This document shows, one piece after another, positions 18,747 to 29,430 of a DNA stretch of 64,000 nucleotides. The position numbers and the translations under genes were made by a program. The stretch lies in assembly GCF_900107935.1 (NCBI RefSeq), contig NZ_FNVG01000003.1:62001-126000 (forward strand), given 5' to 3'. The first letter of the stretch is position 1. Each line of letters opens with the position of its first letter. The notes below the pieces were generated by a model. It did not search any database. It worked only from the letters and a program-made list of their open reading frames with translations, and had not been told where the DNA came from. The DNA is from Vibrio hangzhouensis. Lineage in GTDB: Bacteria > Pseudomonadota > Gammaproteobacteria > Enterobacterales > Vibrionaceae.

Positions 18747-21065
18747 CTAGTTATTTAGTATAAATGGTCTACTGTAACCTAGGGCATTGCCGTTGCCTGA
18801 CGGAGGCGGAGCAGTGCTGCCGCCTAAACCTGTGATACCAAAATTGAGCTTAATGTTTTGCTCAAACTGAGGGTCATTGCCGATTCCATTTTCCCAAGAC
18901 CTTAATTGTTTGCTTAAGTCTATACCTAAATACCAACAGTCGGACTCGTATTGTATTTGTCCAAGCCACTCCATAGCGACGTTTTCTGTCGTGTCGTAAA
19001 AGTATTGGCCTCTAAGAATCCATTGTGGGTTAATTCGGTATCCCCCAAGTAAACCCACTTGAGAAATACCGTTTCGAGTAATGGAGTTAATGTTACTAAG
19101 GTCAACGGTGCTTTCGATATACTCTTTGGTTACATATCGGTAGTTGGCCTGAATATAGTCAGATCCGACTCGATATTCTAGCGAACTGTTCCCTACTGAA
19201 ATCTGAGAACTGTCAATATCGTATTGGATACCGCCTCGATAGAAGACACGATCGTTGTAGTTGAAGTCCGTTTCAACTGCCCAAGCTGAATAATTTGACA
19301 GCGCTGCATCTGAAGGACTATTCGGCGATTTAGTGCCGACATCTAAGTAATAGATTTGTCCAAACGATACCGCTAAACGCTCTCGATTGAGTGAATCAAA
19401 AAAGCGACTACTCGCGCCATAGCTGATTTGGTTAGCTGCGGCTATCTTGTCGACGCCACTGTACTTTCGCGATCTGAACAGGCCATAGTAGTCAGTTTGC
19501 AATAATGTTGTGTCATATTCGTAGATACCACTTTGATCTACTTTAGGTACATATAGATATTGAATTTGAGGTTCCAGGGTTTGAGTATACCCACCTACAA
19601 ATGTGGTATCTCTCTCTAACACGAGTCCGGCATGCGTTCGAAATTGCGGTATGTTTCTAAAAACACTTTCTTCCAAGGGTCTGACTCGCCCCTCGCTGTC
19701 AAGAACAGGGTTTCGAATTTCTTGGTCGTAGTGGGTAAACAGATAGCGAGCTTCGGTCGTCCAGGTGCCCCAAGTGGTGGCCAAAGGTAGAGTGATACCT
19801 GGCTCTATATGTACTCTTGTTGCTTCGGGTCTATTATCATCGTCAATCGTAAAGTTTGAAATGTGGCTTACTAAATCAAAATCAAGATTCTTATAAAACT
19901 CAGGCAGATAGTAATTCGCCTCAAACTGAGGAGCCAGTTGATATGGCAAACTGTTTTCGACTAAAACTTGGAAATCCCTGACTCGTAAAGCAGTATCCCA
20001 ATTTTCATTTCGATAGGTGAGATCACCCTCTTGCAATAGCTGCCCGTCAGCGCGATTACCTAAACTCGAATCTAAGTCTTTAAAATAATCAATGTCACTG
20101 ACTTGTGAGTAGTCGACAGATAACCCCCAGTTCTGATTGAACCTAGAGTTATTGGTGAACTGAGCTGCCCAACGAGCACCTTTATCCTCAAATTTCTCAT
20201 CTTTACCGAGAAATTCAGCTCTCATTTGACCGCGACTATTCGACGTCAAATATCGAAAGTCGCCTTTCAATTGCAAACCGCGATTTTGCATGTAATTGAA
20301 TTTAGTCAATAAGTCATAGTTTTCTGCAAGATTCCAATAAACAGGTAACTCAAACTCAAACCCGTTTTTAGAGCCCAAAGATGCAGAAGGGCGCAAGATA
20401 CCCGTTTTACGCTTTTCCCCGATTGGCATCTCGAGATAGGGAAGATAAAAAATAGGAACTTTTTGTACTTCTACACGGGTATTGTATAGCTTGGCGACTT
20501 CTTCCGAAGAATCAATCTCCATATCCGTAGCTAAGAAACGCCATGAATTGTCGCCTTCTGGACAGGAAGTGATAGAGCCATCTTCAACTTCGTAAAGTTT
20601 TTTACCTGTTTTGGAGATAAAAACAGCCTCACCGCGACCCGGAGTACACAAGAATTCGTATTGTGTGTTTTCGAGCGTGATTTTATCCTGATCCAGGCTA
20701 TTGGTAACTTTATCGGATACCGCTTTGATTTCACCATCACTCATAACAACATTCCCTTCGGCAACAACAAGGTTCTCTTCTTGATGCAGAGTGACATTAT
20801 CGGCTGTGATGGTTTTGTTGCCCTGAGTAACGACGACATCGCCTTTATAGGTCGCTCGTTGCCCTTGAATTGCTTCCAGTGAATCCGCCTCGATATTGAT
20901 TGGCTCTTGATTGGAATCAGAACTTTGGGCAGTATCAACAGAGCACTGCTCTGCTGGTGGCATAGATTGCTCACTATTTTTCGATGTTTCTTCGGCATGT
21001 GCATAAGACGCTAGCAGCGCAGCACTGATTGAGGCCGCTAGATATGTGCGGGAAAAACGTGACAT
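18747..21065 (-). CDS. lptD: LPS-assembly outer-membrane protein LptD
   Basis: A 772-aa outer-membrane beta-barrel that, with LptE, inserts lipopolysaccharide in the outer leaflet. Signal peptide MSRFSRTYLAASISAALLAS (cleavage after YAHA) is followed by an OstA-type jellyroll (about residues 50-170) with repeated VVVTQGNKTITADNVTLHQ patterns. A long barrel domain extends to the C-terminus. Cysteines are at EQC, FLC, TSC and SDCW. The E. coli protein has a CC pair at the C-terminal site, and here there is only one Cys, so the disulfide pattern differs slightly. It is the first gene of lptD-surA-pdxA-rsmA. Confidence 0.95.
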   Translation of the reverse strand: MSRFSRTYLAASISAALLASYAHAEETSKNSEQSMPPAEQCSVDTAQSSDSNQEPINIEADSLEAIQGQRATYKGDVVVTQGNKTITADNVTLHQEENLVVAEGNVVMSDGEIKAVSDKVTNSLDQDKITLENTQYEFLCTPGRGEAVFISKTGKKLYEVEDGSITSCPEGDNSWRFLATDMEIDSSEEVAKLYNTRVEVQKVPIFYLPYLEMPIGEKRKTGILRPSASLGSKNGFEFELPVYWNLAENYDLLTKFNYMQNRGLQLKGDFRYLTSNSRGQMRAEFLGKDEKFEDKGARWAAQFTNNSRFNQNWGLSVDYSQVSDIDYFKDLDSSLGNRADGQLLQEGDLTYRNENWDTALRVRDFQVLVENSLPYQLAPQFEANYYLPEFYKNLDFDLVSHISNFTIDDDNRPEATRVHIEPGITLPLATTWGTWTTEARYLFTHYDQEIRNPVLDSEGRVRPLEESVFRNIPQFRTHAGLVLERDTTFVGGYTQTLEPQIQYLYVPKVDQSGIYEYDTTLLQTDYYGLFRSRKYSGVDKIAAANQISYGASSRFFDSLNRERLAVSFGQIYYLDVGTKSPNSPSDAALSNYSAWAVETDFNYNDRVFYRGGIQYDIDSSQISVGNSSLEYRVGSDYIQANYRYVTKEYIESTVDLSNINSITRNGISQVGLLGGYRINPQWILRGQYFYDTTENVAMEWLGQIQYESDCWYLGIDLSKQLRSWENGIGNDPQFEQNIKLNFGITGLGGSTAPPPSGNGNALGYSRPFILNN

Positions 21066-21224
21066 CGAGTTGTACTATCCTGTTTAACTTGATTCATTCA
21101 GTTGAATTCGATTGATATTGAATCGTTTATAAGACGGTCTCTATCATAAAGGAAATTGACCCTAACGACACTAGTAGACTGCGAATCAGCGCAAAAATTC
21201 ATAGATAGAGAGCACATTAATCAA

Positions 21225-22076
21225 ATGATAGGTAAAATTTTAGGCGTATTTTTCGGCATGCTGTTTGGTGGCCCGCTCGGTGCGCTATTTGGTCTGTTTC
21301 TGGGGCATCAGTTTGATAAAGCACGACGATTAAATCAAGCAGGATTTCACCGCACAGGCTTTGGTGGGGCAAATCAGCATCAGCGACAAGAAGAATTCCT
21401 AAACGCTGCCTATGCCGTGATGGGGCATGTGGCCAAAGCCAAAGGGCAGGTCACTAAAGAAGAGATCCAGTTGGCGACCATTATGATGGATCGCATGAAT
21501 CTGGACAGTGAGCAGAAACGCGCTGCGCAGGAAGCGTTTCGTGAAGGTAAGTCAGCGGATTTTCCGCTTGATCGTGTGCTGGAAAAGGTGCGAATTTCCT
21601 CTGGTGGTCGACACGATTTGCTCCAGTTCTTTTTGGAGTTGCAAATCTCTGCCGCGTTCGCCGATGGTAGCGTACATCCAAGTGAGCGTGATGTCTTGCA
21701 CCGTATCGCTCAAGGGTTGGGATTTTCTGCACAGCAACTGGAACAGCGTCTTAGAATGCAAGAAGCTGCGTTTCGTTTTCAGCAGGGAGGCGGTTTTGGC
21801 GGTGGCCAATATCAAGGTGAACAACATTCAGCTGGAGGTTGGCAGCAGGCTAACAGTGCATCACAACTGTCGGATGCTTATGATGTTCTCGGGATCTCTG
21901 AGGAGGCCGATGCCAAAGCGGTTAAGCGTGCTTACCGCAAACTGATGAATGAACATCACCCGGACAAACTGATGGCAAAGGGCTTACCTCCAGAAATGAT
22001 GAACGTGGCGAAAGAGAAATCGCAAGAGATCCAAAATGCTTACGATCTTATTAAGAAAGTGAAAGGATTTAAATGA
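21225..22076 (+). CDS. djlA: membrane-anchored DnaJ-like protein DjlA
   Basis: A 283-aa co-chaperone. An N-terminal TM segment rich in Gly (MIGKILGVFFGMLFGGPLGA, ending GLFLGHQFDKARR) is followed by a TerB-like helical domain (about 60-190) and a Gly/Gln-rich linker. The C-terminal J domain has the HPD motif in MNEHHPDKLM. I chose ATG 21225 because it begins the conserved anchor; the 23 upstream residues do not look like part of the family. It is divergent from lptD as in E. coli. Its stop overlaps the next ATG (ATGA). Confidence 0.93.
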   Translation: MIGKILGVFFGMLFGGPLGALFGLFLGHQFDKARRLNQAGFHRTGFGGANQHQRQEEFLNAAYAVMGHVAKAKGQVTKEEIQLATIMMDRMNLDSEQKRAAQEAFREGKSADFPLDRVLEKVRISSGGRHDLLQFFLELQISAAFADGSVHPSERDVLHRIAQGLGFSAQQLEQRLRMQEAAFRFQQGGGFGGGQYQGEQHSAGGWQQANSASQLSDAYDVLGISEEADAKAVKRAYRKLMNEHHPDKLMAKGLPPEMMNVAKEKSQEIQNAYDLIKKVKGFK

Positions 22077-22618
22077 TGATTCAATACAAGGATGTGATTG
22101 ATTTTTGGTTTAAAGAGCTAACACCACAAGATTGGTTTTCCGGAGGTGAAGTGTTGGACCGGACCATCGAGCAAAGGTTTAGCCAGTTACACCAACAAGC
22201 AGCGAGTGGTGAGCTGTATCAATGGCGTTCTTGCCCGCAAGGACGTCTCGCAGAGATCATCGTGCTCGATCAGTTTTCCAGAAACCTATTCAGAGGGTCA
22301 CCCGCTTCGTTTGCTTCCGACGCTATGGCCTTGACGTTGGCACAAGAAGCCGTCGCAAGCGGTGACGATATAAAGTTAACGCCAGAGCAACGTACCTTTC
22401 TTTACATGCCCTACATGCATAGCGAATCATTGAAAATACATGAAGAAGCGGTACGCCTGTTTAAAAGTAATGGGATAGAAAATAACTTAGATTTTGAGTA
22501 TCGCCACAAAGCGATTATTGAGCGCTTTGGACGATACCCGCACCGAAATGAGATTTTGGGTAGAGCGTCTACCCCGGAAGAGTTCGAGTTCTTAAAGCAG
22601 CCGGGTTCGAGCTTTTAA
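22073..22618 (+). CDS. DUF924 family protein
   Basis: A 181-aa soluble protein with the DUF924 hallmarks VIDFWFKELTPQDWF, LDQFSRNLFRGSPASFASD, FLYMPYMHSE and HKAIIERFGRYPHRNEILGR. Related structures are tetratricopeptide-like helical folds, and no catalytic role is established. It overlaps djlA by 4 nt (ATGA), so it is translationally coupled to a co-chaperone gene. It converges with the DUF547 gene, leaving only 3 bp between stops. Confidence 0.88.
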   Translation: MMIQYKDVIDFWFKELTPQDWFSGGEVLDRTIEQRFSQLHQQAASGELYQWRSCPQGRLAEIIVLDQFSRNLFRGSPASFASDAMALTLAQEAVASGDDIKLTPEQRTFLYMPYMHSESLKIHEEAVRLFKSNGIENNLDFEYRHKAIIERFGRYPHRNEILGRASTPEEFEFLKQPGSSF

Positions 22619-22621
22619 CCG

Positions 22622-23401
22622 CTACTTTTTATTCAAATCCCAATTGTAATCGTATTTGATCTTGCCATCGAAATTGGCAAGATCAGGGCGATACTTCGCC
22701 ATATGCTTTAACGCACCGCCATCTTGCACAAAATCCGCCTCAAACCACTCATAAATCGACGACAGTGTTATGGTGTCGCCAGAAATGTTTGCGCCTTTCG
22801 ATGAGTTTACAAAGCCATTGGCAGCACTCTCTAACAGCGTTTCTGTGTTGTCAGCAGTAAATGCCTGAGTCTGTAGATTCGGGCAGCCAAGGCTGGCACA
22901 GTTGACCGCGTAGTGTGTTCTCGGCTCATTCCATATCGGGCGCAAGATTCGGTGCTCAATATCATTGAGTGTGAGCGTTTGTCCCGTGACTGAAATGATA
23001 TCATCTCCCCATGGACCGAAGCTTAGAAAACCGCCCAGCTTAGTGATCGACCTGACAGGATAGTTATCCAAAATAAGGTCAACGGTAGCAGCATTATAGA
23101 GGTTCACCCAATAGGCATATTGCTCTGCTCGATTGAGACGCCTAGGATCGAGCCTTGCCAGGCTGGAAAGGTAGCCCTTCAGAGCTTGCTTGTCGTTAGG
23201 CGAGACCCGAACATAGCGAACCAGCGTATTCTCACCTTCCGTTACCAAATACTTATTAAGAAACGTCTGCCATGCCTGATGCGAGACGATTTGCGTACTG
23301 GCTTCATCGCTTTTATCCCAGTATGACCAGAGTTCAGATTTGGGGGCAGCAAAGAGACTGGTTGAAAATAATAATAGCGCCAGTGACACCAAGCGTAACA
23401 T
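22622..23401 (-). CDS. DUF547 domain-containing periplasmic protein
   Basis: A 259-aa exported protein. The signal peptide MLRLVSLALLLFSTSLFA is cleaved after AAP or FAA. The DUF547 core includes RAEQYAYWVNLYNAATVDLIL and the conserved Cys/His segment YAVNCASLGCPNLQ. The family resembles cysteine-peptidase-like folds but no activity is proven. It stands alone, 137 bp downstream of leuD and past the leu terminator, with its own promoter region. Confidence 0.85.
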   Translation of the reverse strand: MLRLVSLALLLFSTSLFAAPKSELWSYWDKSDEASTQIVSHQAWQTFLNKYLVTEGENTLVRYVRVSPNDKQALKGYLSSLARLDPRRLNRAEQYAYWVNLYNAATVDLILDNYPVRSITKLGGFLSFGPWGDDIISVTGQTLTLNDIEHRILRPIWNEPRTHYAVNCASLGCPNLQTQAFTADNTETLLESAANGFVNSSKGANISGDTITLSSIYEWFEADFVQDGGALKHMAKYRPDLANFDGKIKYDYNWDLNKK

Positions 23402-23483
23402 AGCAAATATCCATTCCGAAAAATAACTAATCCATCAGACCTGATTAGCCATGATGTTCTTTCATTGTAGTGCAAATAGAAAC

Positions 23484-23513
23484 AAAAAAATCCCGGTTTG
23501 TACACCGGGATTT
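23484..23513 (-). terminator. leuABCD operon terminator
   Basis: AAATCCCGGT (23488-23497) and ACCGGGATTT (23504-23513) form a perfect 10-bp stem. On the minus strand it is followed by seven T, directly after leuD. Confidence 0.88.
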
Positions 23514-23538
23514 AGATACCTACATATTTACAAATCAA

Positions 23539-24141
23539 CTACTTAAGGAAGTTTGGGATTTTCGCTTCATAAGCAGCAATCTTATCTTCATGCTGAAGCG
23601 TCAGACCGATATTATCAAGGCCATTTAATAGACAGTGACGACGGAACTCATCAATCTCAAAGCTATAAGATTGACCATTTGCGGTCACTTTCATCGCTTC
23701 TAGATCAACGGTGATCTCTGCGCCTTCGTTAGCTTCAACATACTGGAACAGTTCATCCACTTCTTGCTCAGTAAGGCGAACGGGTACCATCTGGTTGTTG
23801 ATGGAGTTACCGTAGAAGATATCGGCAAAGCTTGGTGCAATCATTACCTGGATACCGTAATCAGCCAGCGCCCAAGGGGCGTGTTCACGTGAGGAGCCAC
23901 AGCCGAAGTTTTCACGAGCAAGCAGAATGCTCGCACCTTGGTAACGTGGAGCGTTCATGACAAATTCCGGGTTATCCTGTTTACCCGCATCGTCCAGGAA
24001 GCGCCAATCGTGGAACAGGTGCTGACCAAAACCAGTACGCGTTACTTTTTGCAGAAACTGCTTAGGGATAATCGCATCAGTATCGACGTTGGCCGCATCA
24101 AGAGGTACGACTAAGCCGGTGTGTTGTTTAAATCCTGACAT
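23539..24141 (-). CDS. leuD: 3-isopropylmalate dehydratase, small subunit
   Basis: A 200-aa swivelling-domain subunit that with LeuC isomerises 2-isopropylmalate to 3-isopropylmalate. The aconitase-type substrate motif [15 protein letters not shown] is near residue 70, and [18 protein letters not shown] near the start. The length matches E. coli LeuD (201). It is the last gene of leuABCD, 13 bp after leuC, and is followed by the operon terminator. Confidence 0.97.
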   Translation of the reverse strand: MSGFKQHTGLVVPLDAANVDTDAIIPKQFLQKVTRTGFGQHLFHDWRFLDDAGKQDNPEFVMNAPRYQGASILLARENFGCGSSREHAPWALADYGIQVMIAPSFADIFYGNSINNQMVPVRLTEQEVDELFQYVEANEGAEITVDLEAMKVTANGQSYSFEIDEFRRHCLLNGLDNIGLTLQHEDKIAAYEAKIPNFLK

Positions 24142-24154
24142 GGTAGGTTCCTTC

Positions 24155-25555
24155 TTAGTCTAGCTCTCTGATATCAACGAAATGTCCAGCAATCGCGGCT
24201 GCAGCAGCCATTGCCGGGCTTACTAGGTGTGTACGACCATCACGGCCCTGGCGACCTTCGAAGTTACGGTTACTGGTCGATGCACAGCGCTCATGTGGAC
24301 CCAGGCGGTCATTGTTCATCGCCAGACACATTGAGCAGCCCGGTAGGCGCCATTCAAAACCTGCGTCCTTGAAGATTGAATCTAAACCTTCTGCTTCTGC
24401 CTGCGCTTTGACTTGCTCAGAGCCAGGAACGATAAGCGCTTGAACGTGTGACGCTACCTTGCGTCCTTTCGCTACCGCCGCCGCGGCGCGCATATCTTCG
24501 ATACGAGAGTTCGTACAAGAGCCAACAAATACCTTGTCCACTTTGTAATCTTTGAGCGATTTACCCGCTTCTAGTCCCATATAAGCCAGGGCTTTTTCTG
24601 CTGATGCTTTTTCTACAGGGTCAGCAAAGCTCTCTGGTGCTGGAATAGGCTGATCAACCGCAATGACCTGACCTGGGTTGGTGCCCCAGGTCACTTGTGG
24701 TTTGATATCTGCAGCGTTGAGTGTCACAACAGCATCAAATTCGGCATCGGCATCAGTTTTAAATGTCTTCCAGTACTCAACCGCGGCATCCCACTCTGCA
24801 CCTTGAGGCGCAAACTTACGGCCTTTTAGGTACTCAAAGGTGGTGTCGTCTGGCGCAATAAGACCGGCTTTAGCACCGAGCTCAATAGCCATGTTACACA
24901 CTGTCATACGACCTTCCATAGAAAGATCAGTGATGGCCTCACCACAGAACTCTACCACGTAGCCAGTACCGCCAGCTGCTGTCGTTTCGCCGATAATCGC
25001 AAGAACAATATCTTTTGCCGTGACACCAGGCGCGACTTTACCCTGAACTTCGATCTTCATGGTTTTTGCGCGAGACTGCTTCAGTGTTTGTGTCGCCAGA
25101 ACGTGCTCAACTTCCGAGGTACCAATACCGAATGCGAGCGAGCCAAATGCACCGTGAGTCGCGGTATGAGAGTCACCACATACAATCGTCATTGCTGGCA
25201 AAGTAATGCCCAGCTCTGGACCCATAACGTGGACGATGCCTTGATATTTGTGGTTGATGTCGTAAAGGGTGACACCAAACTCTTCGCAGTTCTTAGACAG
25301 TGTTTCCATCTGGATACGTGCCATCTCACCGGAGGCGTTGATGTCTTTGGTCGTCGTTGAAACGTTGTGGTCCATTGTGGCAAATGTTTTGCCTACTTGA
25401 CGCACTTTACGACCTTTCTCGCGCAGGCCATCAAAAGCCTGAGGAGAAGTCACTTCGTGAACCAAATGACGGTCAATATAAAGAATTGGGTTTTCACCCT
25501 CTGCTTCGACGGCGATGTGTGCGTCGTAGACTTTTTCGTATAGAGTTTTAGACAT
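24155..25555 (-). CDS. leuC: 3-isopropylmalate dehydratase, large subunit
   Basis: A 466-aa iron-sulfur hydrolyase. Cluster cysteines are visible in [13 protein letters not shown] (about 347) and [11 protein letters not shown] (about 407-410). [22 protein letters not shown] is the family signature. The length matches E. coli LeuC exactly. It catalyses the isomerisation step of leucine synthesis together with LeuD, encoded immediately downstream. Confidence 0.97.
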   Translation of the reverse strand: MSKTLYEKVYDAHIAVEAEGENPILYIDRHLVHEVTSPQAFDGLREKGRKVRQVGKTFATMDHNVSTTTKDINASGEMARIQMETLSKNCEEFGVTLYDINHKYQGIVHVMGPELGITLPAMTIVCGDSHTATHGAFGSLAFGIGTSEVEHVLATQTLKQSRAKTMKIEVQGKVAPGVTAKDIVLAIIGETTAAGGTGYVVEFCGEAITDLSMEGRMTVCNMAIELGAKAGLIAPDDTTFEYLKGRKFAPQGAEWDAAVEYWKTFKTDADAEFDAVVTLNAADIKPQVTWGTNPGQVIAVDQPIPAPESFADPVEKASAEKALAYMGLEAGKSLKDYKVDKVFVGSCTNSRIEDMRAAAAVAKGRKVASHVQALIVPGSEQVKAQAEAEGLDSIFKDAGFEWRLPGCSMCLAMNNDRLGPHERCASTSNRNFEGRQGRDGRTHLVSPAMAAAAAIAGHFVDIRELD

Positions 25556-25616
25556 TGCTTAATTCCTTGCATCCCCTAGCCGAATTGAACGGCCATCGGC
25601 TAGGGCTGTGTTTTAA

Positions 25617-26708
<1,092 letters not shown>

Positions 26709-26782
26709 TTACTCTTCCTTAATGTTGTATTTGCTTATATTTTTATGTTGGCCTGCACCTCACAAGCCAACGAATTATATTT

Positions 26783-26800
26783 CTAGAACCTGGGTCCTAG
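26783..26800. repeat. imperfect palindrome related to the AGAACCT element
   Basis: CTAGAACCTGGGTCCTAG is an 18-nt near-palindrome with one A-C mismatch and one wobble, in the leuA-leuB gap. It shares CTAGAACCT and CTAG ends with the perfect palindrome at 14283-14302. Confidence 0.65.
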
Positions 26801-26809
26801 GATCATCCT

Positions 26810-28357
26810 TTAAACGGTCTCAACTTTCTTTTGCTTCATCTCTTCGATCTGATCAGCGCGATGGATACTATTGATAACATGAAGTAGTGCCTGACCTGAA
26901 GCTTCAACGATATCGGTTGAGACACCCGTACCGTGATATTTGCGACCTTTGTAGTTGGCAATGATATCCGCCTGACCTAAACCATCTTCGCCTTCACCTT
27001 TGGCCGTCAAATCAAACTTGTCCAGAACAATGTCGTAACCGGTTACGCGATAGATGCATTGGTACAACGCATCAACCGGACCGTTACCAACCGCAGCTTC
27101 GCATTTCTCTTCGTCACCGCATTGGATCTTAATGCTGGTGGTTGCCATGATGCTGCCAGATTGAACGCTTAAGTAGTTCAACTTAAAGAAGTCGTCTTCT
27201 TCGCGCAAGTTAGCGAAGTGCATTAGTGCTTCCAGGTCGTAGTCAAATACCTGACCTTTGCGATCCGCAAGCTTCAAGAAATCTTGATACAAGGTATCTA
27301 GATTGTACTCGTTTTCGTTGTAACCCATTGAGTCCATGTGGCTTTTAACCGCTGCACGGCCCGAGCGACTGGTTAAGTTTAGCGCTTTGTTTTTTAAACC
27401 AATAGACTCAGGCGTCATGATCTCGTAGGTATTTTTGTTCTTCAGCATACCGTCTTGGTGGATACCAGAAGAGTGGCTGAATGCGTTGGCGCCAACAATC
27501 GCTTTGTTGTCTTGAATCGGCATGTTACATAGCTGAGACACTAGCTTGCTAGTGCGGTGGATTTCTTGGTGCTGAATGCCAGTATGCACGCCCAGAAGTT
27601 CCTGACGTGTTTTGATGATCATCGCAATTTCTTCTAGTGAACAGTTACCCGCTCGCTCACCGATTCCATTGATAGTTCCCTCAACCTGACGCGCACCGGC
27701 TTGTACCGCTGCAATAGAGTTTGCTACCGACATACCAAGGTCATCATGGCAGTGCACAGAGATGATGGCTTTATCGATATTGGGAACACGATTGAACAGA
27801 GTCTGAATGATGCCACCGAATTCGTTAGGGACGGTGTAACCCACGGTGTCTGGAATGTTGATGGTACGAGCGCCAGCATCGATAGCCGCTTCAACCATGC
27901 GACACAAGTTATCGATTGGTGTACGACCTGCATCTTCACAAGAGAATTCAACATCATCAGTATAGTTACGAGCGTGTTTGACCGCTTTTACACCCATCTC
28001 AACCACATCGTCGTAGCTGCGGCGTAGTTTGTCCTGAACGTGCACGGTTGAGGTCGAAATAAAGGTATGGATACGGAATGCATCGGCCACTTTTAATGCC
28101 TCAGCTGCGGCATCGATATCTTTTGCTACCGCACGAGACAGCGCACAGACACGGCTGTTTTTGATGTGCTTGGCGATGGTTTGTACAGACTCAAAATCAC
28201 CTGGAGAGGAGATCGGGAAGCCGGCTTCGATAACATCAACACCCAGACGCTCGAGCGCATAAGCAATTTGCAGTTTCTCTTTAACAGTTAGACTTGCTGA
28301 AAGTGCTTGTTCGCCGTCACGCAATGTGGTGTCGAATATAATCACCTGATCGTTCAT
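26810..28357 (-). CDS. leuA: 2-isopropylmalate synthase
   Basis: A 515-aa enzyme condensing acetyl-CoA with 2-ketoisovalerate, the committed step to leucine. The HMGL-like TIM barrel holds [16 protein letters not shown] at the start, [16 protein letters not shown] and [32 protein letters not shown] is further in. The C-terminal LeuA allosteric domain (after ~390) binds leucine for feedback inhibition. It is the first structural gene after a Leu-codon leader and attenuator. It is divergent from the TetR-RND operon. Confidence 0.97.
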   Translation of the reverse strand: MNDQVIIFDTTLRDGEQALSASLTVKEKLQIAYALERLGVDVIEAGFPISSPGDFESVQTIAKHIKNSRVCALSRAVAKDIDAAAEALKVADAFRIHTFISTSTVHVQDKLRRSYDDVVEMGVKAVKHARNYTDDVEFSCEDAGRTPIDNLCRMVEAAIDAGARTINIPDTVGYTVPNEFGGIIQTLFNRVPNIDKAIISVHCHDDLGMSVANSIAAVQAGARQVEGTINGIGERAGNCSLEEIAMIIKTRQELLGVHTGIQHQEIHRTSKLVSQLCNMPIQDNKAIVGANAFSHSSGIHQDGMLKNKNTYEIMTPESIGLKNKALNLTSRSGRAAVKSHMDSMGYNENEYNLDTLYQDFLKLADRKGQVFDYDLEALMHFANLREEDDFFKLNYLSVQSGSIMATTSIKIQCGDEEKCEAAVGNGPVDALYQCIYRVTGYDIVLDKFDLTAKGEGEDGLGQADIIANYKGRKYHGTGVSTDIVEASGQALLHVINSIHRADQIEEMKQKKVETV

Positions 28358-28409
28358 GTTTGCTTCCTCTTTGTACAGGTTAATCGTTTACGTCCAGTTC
28401 AATCGATAT

Positions 28410-28438
28410 AAAAAAACCCGCTTGTTAAGCGGGTTTTT
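28410..28438 (-). terminator. leu operon attenuator
   Basis: On the minus strand CCCGCTT-AACA-AGCGGG forms a GC-rich stem followed by seven T, placed between the Leu-codon leader ORF (28472-28534) and leuA. The arrangement is that of a transcription attenuator. Confidence 0.85.
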
Positions 28439-28471
28439 GGAATTCTTTATGTGGTGTTTTTCGTCCACAAC

Positions 28472-28534
28472 CTACCCGCGCGATGTTTTCACGATAAGGA
28501 GGAGGTTCAGGAGTAGAGAAAAACGTAATGACAC
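28472..28534 (-). CDS. leuL: leu leader peptide (attenuation)
   Basis: A 20-aa frame whose codons include TTA and then CTA CTC CTG AAC CTC CTC CTT, seven Leu codons in twelve. It ends at TAG 28472-28474, 33 nt before the attenuator stem begins. No ATG is in frame; GTG 28534 with a weak GGAA nine bases upstream is the best start, and GTG 28549 is an alternative (25 aa). Ribosome stalling at the Leu run when charged tRNA-Leu is scarce should prevent the terminator from forming, as in E. coli leuL. The Leu frame is clear; the start is an inference. Confidence 0.72.
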   Translation of the reverse strand: MSLRFSLLLNLLLIVKTSRG

Positions 28535-28566
28535 TGTTATGCATTCCACAAAATTAAGTTACAAGA

Positions 28567-28595
28567 TTAGTACCGTACTCTAGCGAGTGCGTCAA
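28567..28595 (-). promoter_or_regulatory. leu operon promoter
   Basis: On the minus strand TTGACG (28590-28595), a 17-bp spacer and TACTAA (28567-28572) form a good sigma-70 promoter. Transcription would start near 28560, just before the leader ORF. Confidence 0.65.
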
Positions 28596-28658
28596 GTGTT
28601 TCGCTTCATTTTTATTGATATCGGAGGAGTATCTACTCAGAAAGGAGGATAGGGCATT

Positions 28659-28678
28659 AATTAATCACTTGATTAATT
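28659..28678. promoter_or_regulatory. candidate TetR-family operator 1
   Basis: AATTAATCA (28659-28667) and TGATTAATT (28670-28678) are a perfect 9-bp inverted repeat with a 2-bp centre. It shares TTAATCA/TGATTAA with the second operator at 28725. It lies between the divergent leu and efflux promoters, so it could affect either. Confidence 0.6.
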
Positions 28679-28696
28679 GCTGATGAATTTTACTTT

Positions 28697-28726
28697 TTCA
28701 CTTAGTTAACATAACGATCCTATAAT
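28697..28726 (+). promoter_or_regulatory. efflux operon promoter
   Basis: TTCACT (28697-28702), an 18-bp spacer and a consensus TATAAT (28721-28726). The -10 box overlaps the operator candidate at 28725-28741. Confidence 0.6.
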
Positions 28727-28741
28727 TAATCAATGATTAAT
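28725..28741. promoter_or_regulatory. candidate TetR-family operator 2
   Basis: ATTAATCA (28725-28732) and TGATTAAT (28734-28741) are a perfect inverted repeat around one base. The site covers the end of the TATAAT box and the likely start of transcription, where repressor binding would block initiation of tetR-mfp-rnd. Confidence 0.68.
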
Positions 28742-28755
28742 AATTGGAGCTGCCG

Positions 28756-29430
28756 ATGCCAGGTTCTGAGACACCGAAAAGAAAGGTAGGTCGACCCAGA
28801 CAGCAGACCGATGCTCGAGAAAAATTACTGTCTCACGCGCGAGAGCTGTTTATGGTCATACCTTATGACAAAGTATCGACACGACTCATTGCTCAAAGAG
28901 CAGGCGTGAATATTGCCATGATTCGCTACTATTTTGGCAACAAAGAGGGGTTGTTTGAAACCATGATTCGCGAAACGATGCTGCCAATGAAACAGAAAAT
29001 GGAACAGTTGTTTACCGATGGTCAACAGGACAATCTATTTGATTTCATGCGTACTTATTATCATGAGATGAACAAAGTACCGCAGTTTCCACGCTTAATC
29101 GCTCAGGTGATGCACATGCCACCCTCGGCGACCCAGCGTCGTCTATTTGAGAAAGTGTTCACGGATATCGCCCGCCCGGATCAGGACATGCTGTTTGGTA
29201 AGCTCGCCGAACAAGGGCTACTCAGAGAGGGGGCCGATCCGCGTTTGTGCCGGGTATCTTTTATCAGTCTGATGGTTTTTCCTTTTGTCGCTCCGCCCGC
29301 TCTGCTCAATTTGCACGGCATTGAACTCACAGAAGCGTTCCTTAATGACCTGCTTGAGCACAATATTCGCCTCATGGCTCAGGGGTTTCTTGCGCCAAGT
29401 ATTGATTCAGGATCAGAGAAGTCACTATGA
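28756..29430 (+). CDS. TetR/AcrR family regulator of the adjacent RND pump
   Basis: A 224-aa repressor. It starts MPGSETPKRKVGRPRQQTD at ATG 28756, with GGAG seven bases upstream; the frame open to 28744 has only a TTG start. The HTH at about residues 35-60 reads VSTRLIAQRAGVNIAMIRYYFGNKEGLF. The C-terminal ligand-binding domain has no recognisable specificity. Its stop overlaps the MFP start (ATGA), and it likely represses its own operon through the palindromes at 28659 and 28725. Confidence 0.9.
   Translation: MPGSETPKRKVGRPRQQTDAREKLLSHARELFMVIPYDKVSTRLIAQRAGVNIAMIRYYFGNKEGLFETMIRETMLPMKQKMEQLFTDGQQDNLFDFMRTYYHEMNKVPQFPRLIAQVMHMPPSATQRRLFEKVFTDIARPDQDMLFGKLAEQGLLREGADPRLCRVSFISLMVFPFVAPPALLNLHGIELTEAFLNDLLEHNIRLMAQGFLAPSIDSGSEKSL

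Noticed and set aside
28744..28755. TTG start of the TetR gene at 28744
   Set aside because: The ATG at 28756 has GGAG at the right spacing and starts the usual basic N-terminus.
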